Assembly: GCF_001613935.1 (NCBI RefSeq)
Contig: NZ_LQCI01000009.1
Coordinates: 90,821-154,820 of the forward strand
DNA length: 64,000 nucleotides
Direction of reading: 5' to 3'
Source of the DNA: Amycolatopsis regifaucium
GTDB taxonomy: Bacteria > Actinomycetota > Actinomycetes > Mycobacteriales > Pseudonocardiaceae
Shown here piece by piece: positions 1 to 6,955 of this stretch (positions within the stretch are counted from its first letter, which is position 1; every line of letters starts with the position of its first letter). The position numbers and the translations under genes were made by a program. The notes under the pieces were generated by a model. That model saw only the letters and a list, made by a program, of their open reading frames with translations, ran no database searches and was not told where the DNA came from.

Positions 1-17
1 GGCCGCCTTTCCCGTGG

Positions 18-365
18 TCAGCCGGCCTTGATGATCGTGTCGAGGTTCGCGCGAGTGGTCTCCAGCTCACCGATCGCTTCGTCGATCCGGTCACGCTGCT
101 GCCGCAAGGCATCGACCAACTCGGGACAATCCGGGGTCAGCCAGCCGTCCTCGTCGACGATGCACGGCAGAATCTCCATGATCTGGGCGGTGTTCAACCC
201 GGCCCCGAGCAGAATCCTGATCCGCCGCACCGCCGCCACATCGGCGTCGCCGTACACGCGATAGCCACTCGGCCGCCGCTCCGGTGTCAGCAGACCCTGC
301 TCCTCGTAGTACCGCAACGCGCGCTCGCTGACCCCTGTCCGCCGCGCGAGTTCCCCGATCCGCAT
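18..365 (-). CDS. MerR-family transcriptional regulator
   Basis: A 115-residue MerR-type DNA-binding regulator. The N-terminal winged helix-turn-helix is clear (MRIGELARRTG at 1-11, then RALRYYEEQGLL around 14-25), followed by the typical RPSGYRVY wing and a C-terminal coiled helix. Cys68 and Cys80 lie in the effector region, but there is no full metal-binding signature, so the inducer is unknown. I chose the ATG at 365; a GTG at 371 is also possible and a longer upstream extension is not family-like. It is divergent from the imine-reductase-like gene at 418, and a MerR-style operator lies between them, so it probably controls that enzyme and itself. Confidence 0.85.
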   Translation of the reverse strand: MRIGELARRTGVSERALRYYEEQGLLTPERRPSGYRVYGDADVAAVRRIRILLGAGLNTAQIMEILPCIVDEDGWLTPDCPELVDALRQQRDRIDEAIGELETTRANLDTIIKAG

Positions 366-377
366 CCGCACTCCCGA

Positions 378-417
378 CTTGACTCTCACGTCAATGTCAA
401 GGTTTAGCTTAGCCGCC
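378..417 (+). promoter_or_regulatory. MerR-type promoter/operator for the imine-reductase-like gene
   Basis: A perfect inverted repeat CTTGAC-N12-GTCAAG occupies 378-401. It overlaps a -35-like TTGACT (379-384), with a -10-like TAGCTT at 405-410. The roughly 20-nt spacer is longer than the normal 17, which is the hallmark of promoters that MerR proteins activate by DNA distortion. The -10 box ends 7 nt before the ATG at 418, so the transcript is probably leaderless. The assignment to the adjacent MerR protein is inference. Confidence 0.6.
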
Positions 418-1254
418 ATGACCACCGTGACCGTCCTCGGACTCGGCCCCATGGGCCACGCCCTCGCCGCCGCGTTCACCGCCGCCCACCATCCCACCAC
501 CGTGTGGAATCGCACCCCTGGCAAGGAAAACGGCCTCGACGCCACCAGCGCCACGACCGCGGAGGACGCGATCGCGGCCAGCCCGCTCGTCGTCGTCTGC
601 GTACGGGACTACCGCGCGGTGCGGTCCATCCTCGACACCGACGCGCTCAAAGGCCGCACCCTCGTCAACGTCACCGGCGGCTCCCCACAGCAGGCCCGCG
701 AGCTGGCCGCCTGGGCGGCCGACCACGGCATCGACTACCTCGACGGCGTCATCGTGGCGACCACCGACGCGATCGGCGGCCCGGACGCGACCCTGTTCTT
801 CAGCGGACCCGCCGAGATCTACCACAGGCACCGGGACACGTTGGCCGCGCTCGGCGAGAACGCACACCACCTCGGTGAAGACCCCGGCCGCGCCGCCGCG
901 TTCGACGCGTCCCTGCAGGATATGCTCTGGACCTCGATGAGCGGCGTGATCCACATGTTCGCCCTCGCCAAAGCCGAGAACATCGACGCCACCGACATCG
1001 CGGGGCACGCGAAGGCGATGCTCGGCTTCTTCCCGGACATGATCGATTTCCTCGCCGACCAGGTCGGCTCGGGGCACTACCCCGGCGACGCAGGCACTCT
1101 CACGTCCACGGCGGCGACGATGGACCACATCCTGGACGCCATCCGGACCCAAGGCCTCGACAACGGTGTCCTCAGCGCCGCCCGAGCCCAAGTACAACGA
1201 GCGATCGACGCCGGGCACGGCTCCGACGGGTTCGGCAGGCTCGCCGCGCTTTGA
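418..1254 (+). CDS. NADP-binding imine-reductase-like / 6-phosphogluconate dehydrogenase-family oxidoreductase
   Basis: A 278-residue protein of the beta-hydroxyacid dehydrogenase/imine reductase superfamily. The N-terminal Rossmann motif GLGPMG is at 8-13, and WNRTPGK at 30-36 is typical of NADPH-preferring members. The NVTGGSPQQA segment near 84-93 resembles the substrate loop of imine reductases, and Asp163 in AFDASLQDMLW sits near the catalytic position of that group. The all-helical C-terminal dimer domain is complete. I chose the ATG at 418 because a -10 box lies 7 nt upstream; an in-frame TTG at 379 falls inside the promoter. Its substrate cannot be read from sequence. It is probably controlled by the divergent MerR gene. 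Confidence 0.8.
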   Translation: MTTVTVLGLGPMGHALAAAFTAAHHPTTVWNRTPGKENGLDATSATTAEDAIAASPLVVVCVRDYRAVRSILDTDALKGRTLVNVTGGSPQQARELAAWAADHGIDYLDGVIVATTDAIGGPDATLFFSGPAEIYHRHRDTLAALGENAHHLGEDPGRAAAFDASLQDMLWTSMSGVIHMFALAKAENIDATDIAGHAKAMLGFFPDMIDFLADQVGSGHYPGDAGTLTSTAATMDHILDAIRTQGLDNGVLSAARAQVQRAIDAGHGSDGFGRLAAL

Positions 1255-1270
1255 GCCGGCTCGCGTGCAC

Positions 1271-1323
1271 TACATGATGGCCCCCTTGCTTGCGCTAAAC
1301 GCACGGAAGGGGGCCATCATGTA
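1271..1323. repeat. Palindromic repeat / probable terminator, copy 1
   Basis: Two perfectly complementary 17-nt arms (1271-1287 and 1307-1323; the left arm begins TACATGATGGCCCCC) enclose a 19-nt loop whose TGCG/CGCA edges can pair further. It lies just after the imine-reductase stop and before the convergent TetR gene, where a bidirectional terminator would be expected. A closely related palindrome is at 27523-27577, so this is a repeated element and not a chance hairpin. Confidence 0.7.
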
Positions 1324-1430
1324 CTGAGGAAGGAGGCCAGCGAAGAGAATCTCCAGGATAAAAGTTCGACCTTCTCGCTCAGTGCGGATCTTTTCATGTT
1401 TATTGAGATAAATTTTCTATTTTCCTTGGT

Positions 1431-1448
1431 CGTATAGGTCGTTATACA
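1431..1448. repeat. 18-bp direct repeat, left copy
   Basis: CGTATAGGTCGTTATACA occurs here and, identically, at 4266-4283. The core GTATA-N6-TATAC is itself an inverted repeat. The two copies flank exactly the TetR gene and the parallel beta-helix gene. This could be an insertion or attachment scar, or paired regulator/terminator sites; the sequence alone does not decide. Confidence 0.6.
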
Positions 1449-1457
1449 TTTAATGCC

Positions 1458-2348
1458 TCAGGACTGAGCGGCCTGGCGTTGGCGATAGGCGCGCTGCTGA
1501 CACGCCCTCGAGCAGTAGTCGCGTGGCCTGCCGCGCCCTCCCCCGTCCAGAGGTTTGCCGCACATGACACACTCCCCTCCCCCAATTTCATCACGGATTA
1601 CCTCACTCCCCCGGTTGTCTACGAGCATCTGCACACCGTCCAGCGTGCGTTGCAGCCCGAATTCGAAGGGGTCGAGCGGTGCGTCCATTCCCCCGCTCCG
1701 CCACAGCTTTCCCAAGGCCGGGCAGGCGTCGAGACGCTCGAACAGGGACTCGCGTTCGCTCCACCAGCGTTCATGGGAGACACCTGTGCTCCGCTGAAGT
1801 TCCGCGGTCTCCCCCACCTGGCGCGCGACGGACTCGACGAAACCGCCCACCAGGTTCACCACGGCGATCACCTGCGCGGGGGGCAAACCGCTGCGCGACG
1901 CGACGTCGAGGGCGTGGTCGTAGCCGGCCATGATGTTCGGTCCGGGAAGGCGGCGCGTTCCGGCGCTGTGAACCAGCCAGGGATGCCGTCGATGCAGTTC
2001 CCGCGCCCGCCGCGCCCAGCGTTCGAGACCGGCTCGCCAGCCGAGTCCGGCCGCGGACTCCAGTGGAAGTTCGCCGTACACGGCGTCGCGCATGAGTTCC
2101 ACCAGTTCCGCCTTGCCGGGAACGTACCGGTAGAGCGACATCGTGGTGGTGCCGAACCGTTCCGCGACCTTGCGCATCGACAGCGCGGTGAGTCCTTCCT
2201 CGTCGGCGACCTCGATCGCCGCGGCGACGATCCTCCCGAGACTCAATCCCGGCCGATCCGGCTCGGGCGCGCCCCAGAGCAGTTCGATCGCGCGCTCCGG
2301 GTCCGCTTGCGCGTCCTCTTCCGCCACCCTGTTCCCCTTGACGCTCAT
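1458..2348 (-). CDS. TetR-family regulator with C-terminal zinc-ribbon-like motif
   Basis: A 296-residue TetR regulator. The helix-turn-helix spans about 57-76 (MRKVAERFGTTTMSLYRYVP), preceded by a 35-residue N-terminal extension. A TetR C-terminal ligand domain follows. The last 38 residues contain Cys260, Cys263, Cys279 and Cys283 in a C-x2-C...C-x3-C layout with a basic tail, which looks like a small zinc-binding knuckle added to the ligand domain. It is divergent from the beta-helix gene with 66 nt between the start codons, and a palindrome covering the likely start of its own transcript suggests autoregulation and control of the neighbour. Confidence 0.85.
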   Translation of the reverse strand: MSVKGNRVAEEDAQADPERAIELLWGAPEPDRPGLSLGRIVAAAIEVADEEGLTALSMRKVAERFGTTTMSLYRYVPGKAELVELMRDAVYGELPLESAAGLGWRAGLERWARRARELHRRHPWLVHSAGTRRLPGPNIMAGYDHALDVASRSGLPPAQVIAVVNLVGGFVESVARQVGETAELQRSTGVSHERWWSERESLFERLDACPALGKLWRSGGMDAPLDPFEFGLQRTLDGVQMLVDNRGSEVIRDEIGGGECVMCGKPLDGGGRGRPRDYCSRACQQRAYRQRQAAQS

Positions 2349-2359
2349 CGCTCGTGCGT

Positions 2360-2374
2360 GTTTAGCTGATAAAC
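2360..2374. promoter_or_regulatory. Candidate TetR operator between regulator and beta-helix gene
   Basis: GTTTA-GCTGA-TAAAC is a perfect 5-bp-arm inverted repeat in the 66-nt divergent intergenic region. A -10-like TATACT for the leftward TetR gene lies at 2383-2378, so the palindrome would cover that gene's transcription start. This supports autorepression, but the arms are short. Confidence 0.4.
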
Positions 2375-2414
2375 CTCAGTATATCCCATAAACATCACCT
2401 CGGAGCGCTTCAGC

Positions 2415-4202
2415 ATGCCTGAAATCAGGTTCCACGTGTCCCCCGACGGCCGGGACGACTGGCCCGGCACCGTCGACCGACCTTTCGCCACACCGAAAGC
2501 GGCCCAAGCTGCCGTCCGCTCCGTCACCGCCGAGATGACGGGGGACATCATCGTCACCTTCTCGGCAGGTGTCTACCACCTCGAAGAACCCCTCGACTTC
2601 GACGATGCGAGATCCGACTCCGGCAGGAACGGCTTCCGTGTGCTCTACCAAGCCCACGACTACGGAACTCCGGAGCAGGCGAAGGTCGAACTGAACGGCG
2701 GCCGGGTGATCACCGGCTGGTCAGCGCGTGACGACGGCATCTGGACCGCGCCGATCGGAGACCTCGAACCACGAAGGCTCTCCGTCGGCGATCTCCCGGC
2801 GACACGAGCGGCACGGGCCGGACTCCCCGGCACCGTGACGAAAACAGGCACCGGTTACGTCACGGACAGCTTGGAGCCTCAGTCCTGGCCGGACCCCTCA
2901 GGCCTGGAGTTCGTCTACCCCGGTGTCTATCCGTGGTCGGAGGCCCGCCTCGCGGTCGCTTCGATCACCGGCGATGACACCTCGACCACCGTCACCATGG
3001 CCCAACCCGCCTTCAGCCATGCCGGGTCCCTCTATGACTCGAAGTGGTACGGCGTCGGCGGAGACGGTACCTGGGACGGTCTCGCCGCGCCTTCCGTAGT
3101 CGAGAACAACATCGCCTTCCTGACCGAGCCGGGCAGCTTCGCCGTCGACCGCACCCAGCCGGGCGCCCACGTCCTGCATTACCGCCCGCGAGCCGGGGAA
3201 GAGATCGGCAAGACGACCGTCATCGCCCCTGTGCTCGAAACACTCGTCAGCGGACGGGGCGTGCACGACATCGCGCTACGCGGCTTCACCTTCGCCGACG
3301 CGGGCTGGTCAGGTCCCACCCGTACCGGCGGCTACCTGCACTATCACGGAAACGCCCGCTACGAACACGGGGAGTTCCAGAAGATCGACCTGGGCGCGGA
3401 GGTCGGCTACGTCCATGTCCCGGCCACCCCGGTCCAGCTGCCCGCCAACGTCAGCTTCTCCTCGGCCGGCCGGATCACGCTGGAGAACAACCACTTCACC
3501 CGCCTCGGTGCGGGCGGTCTGCTGGTCGAGGACAGCGCCGACGTCGATATCAGCGGGAACGTCTTCGACGAGATCTCCGGCAGCGGGATCGCCATCCACG
3601 CCGGCACGCGGGTGTCGGTCGAAGACAACCTCGTCCACCACATCGGTACCGAATACCGCGGCTCGTCCGCCGTCCTCGTGGTCGGGTCCGCGGAGACGAC
3701 CGTGGCGCACAACGAGATCCACGACGTCCCGCACAACGGCATCGTGATCACCGGAGGCGAACAGGCCAAGGACACGCGGGTGATCGGAAACCTCATCGAA
3801 CGCAGCATGGGGAAGCTCATGGACGGCGGCGGGATCTACCTGTCCGCACCACAGGGCTCGTCGTTCGCCAGTGGCGCGGTGGTCCGCGGCAACGTCATCC
3901 GGGACGTGCTCACCTCATACAACTTCGGGCTCTACGCCGACTACGGCGCCGCGTGGATCACTGTGATCGGCAACATCGTCCACCGCGCCGACACCCCGAT
4001 CGTGCTCCACGTAGGGCCGCCGATGGAGAACGTCGCCTTCATCGGCAACTTCTGGGACGCCCTGCCCGATGGCTACGACAACGCGCCCAAGACGGTGACC
4101 GTCGCCGGGAACACCGTGCTGCCCAAGGAAACGTTCGAGGAGGCACTCGACGCCGATCCGGCCGGCGCCGACATCCTCGCGCGAGCGGGACGGCGCGGCT
4201 GA
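2415..4202 (+). CDS. Right-handed parallel beta-helix protein, carbohydrate-active-enzyme-like
   Basis: A 595-residue protein. The N-terminus (FHVSPDGRDDWPGT followed by DRPFATPKAA) is the standard opening of parallel beta-helix polysaccharide-acting enzymes. The middle has the VELNGGRVITGW-type segment seen in GH141-like and related families. From about residue 350 on, repeated short strands of the form NxFxxxxxxGIxI (for example LENNHFTRL, ISGNVFDEISGSGIAI, VIGNLIERS) build the helix. There is no signal peptide, so it is predicted cytoplasmic. A Shine-Dalgarno-like GGAG lies about 9 nt before the ATG. Together with the divergent TetR gene it forms a two-gene unit, plausibly for use of a sugar or uronide; the exact activity is not determinable here. 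Confidence 0.75.
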   Translation: MPEIRFHVSPDGRDDWPGTVDRPFATPKAAQAAVRSVTAEMTGDIIVTFSAGVYHLEEPLDFDDARSDSGRNGFRVLYQAHDYGTPEQAKVELNGGRVITGWSARDDGIWTAPIGDLEPRRLSVGDLPATRAARAGLPGTVTKTGTGYVTDSLEPQSWPDPSGLEFVYPGVYPWSEARLAVASITGDDTSTTVTMAQPAFSHAGSLYDSKWYGVGGDGTWDGLAAPSVVENNIAFLTEPGSFAVDRTQPGAHVLHYRPRAGEEIGKTTVIAPVLETLVSGRGVHDIALRGFTFADAGWSGPTRTGGYLHYHGNARYEHGEFQKIDLGAEVGYVHVPATPVQLPANVSFSSAGRITLENNHFTRLGAGGLLVEDSADVDISGNVFDEISGSGIAIHAGTRVSVEDNLVHHIGTEYRGSSAVLVVGSAETTVAHNEIHDVPHNGIVITGGEQAKDTRVIGNLIERSMGKLMDGGGIYLSAPQGSSFASGAVVRGNVIRDVLTSYNFGLYADYGAAWITVIGNIVHRADTPIVLHVGPPMENVAFIGNFWDALPDGYDNAPKTVTVAGNTVLPKETFEEALDADPAGADILARAGRRG

Positions 4203-4265
4203 CGACGCTGCCCATGTCCGAGCTGGGATTTTTCCTCTTCGGATGAAAATTCAACTTCGCCCGGG

Positions 4266-4283
4266 CGTATAGGTCGTTATACA
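4266..4283. repeat. 18-bp direct repeat, right copy
   Basis: Identical to 1431-1448 (CGTATAGGTCGTTATACA). It overlaps the last codons of the leftward MocR gene, whose stop is at 4277-4279. If this is the scar of an insertion, the islet entered at or next to the 3' end of that gene. Confidence 0.6.
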
Positions 4284-5668
4284 CCTTTCGTGACTTCGCC
4301 GAGCCGGCGGATACCTTCGTCGAGATCGGGCAGATCGGCGGTGGCCGCGAAGCTCAATCGCAGGAAGGGGCCTGCCGGTTCCGCGGCGAAGAACCGCTCC
4401 CCTGTCCCGGTCATCACTCCCCGCTCTCTCGCGGCGCGGGCCAGTGCGTTCACGTCACTCCCCGCCGTCAGCCGCACCCACAGATGCAAGCCACCGGCGG
4501 GCAGGCGCGAGAGTGTCCAATCAGGACACTCTCGCGCCAGGGCGACCGCCGCCCCAGCGCACCGTTCCCTCAGCTCCCCGCCCAGTTTCCGCACATGGCG
4601 TTCCCAGGACGGCGCGCTGAGCAGTTCGAGCGCCGCCTCCTGCAACGGACGGGAGACGAAGAAGTCGTCGACCCGCCGGACCGCCTTCAGCCGGTCGAAA
4701 ACCGGCCCCCGAGCGATCAGCGCGCCGATCCGCAGGCTCGGCGCGGCCGCTTTGGTCAGCGAGGTCAGGTGGACGACGGTTCCGTCGCGGTCGTCGGCGA
4801 TCAGCGGACGCGGTGCGCCGGCGCCGTGCGACAGGTAGCGGGCGAAATCGTCCTCCAGCACGAACGCACCCGCCGCCCGTGCCACGTCGAGCACCTGCGC
4901 GCGGCGCTCGGCCGCCAGCACCGTTCCGGTCGGATTGTGGAACGTGGGCTGGCAGTAGAAGAGCCGGGCTCCGGTCATCGCGAAGGCCTCGGCCAGCAGG
5001 TCCGGGCGGACGCCGTCGTCGTCGATCGGTACCGGCACCGGACGGAGCCCGGCCGCCCGGGCGGCGGCGAGCGCTCCCGGATAGGTGGGTGATTCGACCA
5101 GTACCGGACTGCCGGGCGCCGCGATGGCCCGGAACGCGATCGACAGCCCGCTCTGTCCGCCCGCGGTGATCAGGACGTCGTCCGGTGACGCGCCGGCCGG
5201 ACCGGCGAACACCGACCGCAGCGCGGCCAGGCCGGTGGCGGGTGCGCGATCCCACGCGTCCGGACGGCGGCCAGCCCGCGCGAGTGCCACGCTCAAGAAC
5301 CGGGTCGCCTGCAGTGATCGGTGCGGATAGCCGCCGTCGAGGAGGATCGCGCCGTCCGGCGGCGGCCCCAGGGATCCGCTGAGGGATCGGGTGTCGACGC
5401 TGCGATCGGTCAGCGCGACGGTCTGCCAGGCGGTGTCGACCGGCTCGCCTGCCGTCCTCGGCACCGTCGCCACGTACGTCCCGCTCCCCGGCCGGGTCAC
5501 GACAGCTCCCTCCGCGGCCAGCAAGGCGATCGCGCGCGAGACCGTCACCGGGCCGACCCGGTAGCGCTCGATCAGCTCCCGGCTGCTGGGCAACCGGTCT
5601 CCCGGAGCCGCCGCCCGGATCAGGGAACGCAGCTGGGCTGCAAGGGCGGAAGTGCTACTATCCGACAT
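4277..5668 (-). CDS. MocR-type regulator (GntR helix-turn-helix fused to class I aminotransferase domain)
   Basis: A 463-residue MocR/PdxR-type protein. The GntR winged helix is at 1-70 (LPSSRELIERYRVGPVTVSR, then PGSGTYV at 60-66), followed by a fold-type I aminotransferase domain. PLP-binding residues are visible: Asn245 in HNPTG, Asp273/Asp274, and the Schiff-base Lys306 in LTSLTKAAAP. Members of this family use PLP or an amino-compound adduct as effector and usually act on a divergent neighbour. Here the start codon (5666-5668) overlaps the start codon of the divergent class V aminotransferase (5667-5669), so each promoter must lie inside the other coding region. Confidence 0.88.
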   Translation of the reverse strand: MSDSSTSALAAQLRSLIRAAAPGDRLPSSRELIERYRVGPVTVSRAIALLAAEGAVVTRPGSGTYVATVPRTAGEPVDTAWQTVALTDRSVDTRSLSGSLGPPPDGAILLDGGYPHRSLQATRFLSVALARAGRRPDAWDRAPATGLAALRSVFAGPAGASPDDVLITAGGQSGLSIAFRAIAAPGSPVLVESPTYPGALAAARAAGLRPVPVPIDDDGVRPDLLAEAFAMTGARLFYCQPTFHNPTGTVLAAERRAQVLDVARAAGAFVLEDDFARYLSHGAGAPRPLIADDRDGTVVHLTSLTKAAAPSLRIGALIARGPVFDRLKAVRRVDDFFVSRPLQEAALELLSAPSWERHVRKLGGELRERCAGAAVALARECPDWTLSRLPAGGLHLWVRLTAGSDVNALARAARERGVMTGTGERFFAAEPAGPFLRLSFAATADLPDLDEGIRRLGEVTKGV

Positions 5669-5690
5669 GAAAGAACATGATAGTGCTACT
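5651..5690. promoter_or_regulatory. Bidirectional MocR operator with overlapping -10 boxes
   Basis: Two copies of AGTGCTACT (5651-5659 and 5682-5690) flank the overlapping start codons. Each copy is AGT-N3-ACT, a small inverted repeat. On the plus strand TACTAT (5656-5661) is a good -10 placed 6 nt before the ATG at 5667; on the minus strand TATCAT sits in the mirror position. Both genes therefore look leaderless, and a regulator bound to the repeats would cover both -10 boxes. Paired direct repeats are typical of MocR sites. Confidence 0.6.
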
Positions 5691-6899
5691 GAAGATCAGC
5701 GGGAATCACTACTGGACATCCCGGCGCTGCGGGCTGATACGCCGGGCAGCGAAAGAGTCGTCCACTTCAACAACGCCGGTTGCGGGCTCCTGGCGAGACC
5801 AGTCCTCGCCACGATGCTCGACCATCTGAATCTCGAAGCCGAAGTCGGTGGCTACGAGGCCGCCGCCGCCCGAGCCGACGAGGTCGCGGACTTCTACCGG
5901 GAGATCGCCGCGCTCATCAACGCGCGGCCGCGCAACATCGCGTTCGCGGCCAGCGCCACGCACGCGTACTCCACGGCACTGTCCTCGATCCGGTTCGAAT
6001 CCGGAGACGTCGTCCTCACCACCCGCAACGACTTCATCTCCAATCAGATCGCGTTCCTGTCGCTGCGGAAGCGGTTCGGCGTGGAGATCGTGCACGCGCC
6101 CGACTCGCCCGAAGGCGGCGTCGACGTCGAGGCCATGGCCGCGCTGATGCGCGCCCGGCGACCGAAATTGGTCGCGGTCACCCATATCCCCACCAATTCC
6201 GGACTCGTCCAGCCGGTCGCCGAGATCGGGCGGCACTGCCGGGACCTCGGCCTGCTGTATCTGGTCGACGCCTGCCAGTCGGTCGGGCAGTACCCCGTCG
6301 ACGTCGAGGAGATCGGCGCCGACCTGCTCACCTCCACCTGCCGTAAATTCCTGCGCGGCCCTCGCGGTTCGGGGTTCTTGTTCATCTCCGACCGCTTCCT
6401 CGCGGCCGGTCACGAACCGCTGTTCATCGACATGCACGGCGCCCGGTGGTCCGCACCGGGAAGGTACGAACCCGCGGAGTCGGCGAGCAGGTTCGAAGAA
6501 TGGGAATTCCCTTACGCCACGGTGCTCGCCTGCGCGCGAGCGGCGCGTTATGCCCGTGAGGTCGGCCTGGAGGCGATCTCACGGCGCACCCCCGCGCTGG
6601 CCGCGAGGCTGCGCGACGGGCTGAGTGCTCTTCCCGGTGTCGAGATCCTCGACCGGGGCCCGCGTCTGGGCGCGCTGGTGACGTTCTCGATCAAGGGTTG
6701 GGAGGCTGTCCCGTTCAAAGAGGCGATGGACGCCCGGCAAATCAACTCGGCGCTGAGCTACCGGGAGTTCGCGCAGTTCGACTTCGGGGACAAGGACGTC
6801 GACTGGTGCTTGCGGCTGAGCCCGCACTACTACAACACCGAAAGAGAGGTGGACGACGTGGCCGCGGCGGTCGCCGAACTCGCCGGACGCCACGCCTGA
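5667..6899 (+). CDS. Class V aminotransferase-fold PLP enzyme
   Basis: A 410-residue fold-type I PLP enzyme of the class V/cysteine-desulfurase/isopenicillin-epimerase group. The opening VVHFNNAGCG (31-40), Asp201 and Gln204 in LVDACQSVGQ, and the Schiff-base Lys227 in STCRKFLRGPRG are visible. EAEVGGYE at 58-65 recalls EgtE-like C-S lyases, but the real substrate is not evident. I chose the ATG at 5667, which a -10 box places at or near the transcript start; a GTG at 5652 falls upstream of that box. It is probably controlled by the divergent MocR protein. No pathway partners lie next to it. Confidence 0.8.
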   Translation: MKEHDSATEDQRESLLDIPALRADTPGSERVVHFNNAGCGLLARPVLATMLDHLNLEAEVGGYEAAAARADEVADFYREIAALINARPRNIAFAASATHAYSTALSSIRFESGDVVLTTRNDFISNQIAFLSLRKRFGVEIVHAPDSPEGGVDVEAMAALMRARRPKLVAVTHIPTNSGLVQPVAEIGRHCRDLGLLYLVDACQSVGQYPVDVEEIGADLLTSTCRKFLRGPRGSGFLFISDRFLAAGHEPLFIDMHGARWSAPGRYEPAESASRFEEWEFPYATVLACARAARYAREVGLEAISRRTPALAARLRDGLSALPGVEILDRGPRLGALVTFSIKGWEAVPFKEAMDARQINSALSYREFAQFDFGDKDVDWCLRLSPHYYNTEREVDDVAAAVAELAGRHA

Positions 6900-6908
6900 G
6901 CGTGGTTT

Positions 6909-6941
6909 CCCTGCCTGGGCACTGGGGGTGTCCAGGCAGGG
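6909..6941. terminator. Bidirectional hairpin terminator
   Basis: A CCCTGCCTGG / CCAGGCAGGG stem (6909-6918 and 6932-6941) with a 13-nt loop lies in the 56-nt gap between two convergent genes. No long U tract follows on either strand, as is usual in high-GC actinobacteria. Confidence 0.6.
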
Positions 6942-6955
6942 GGACCGTCAGCGGG

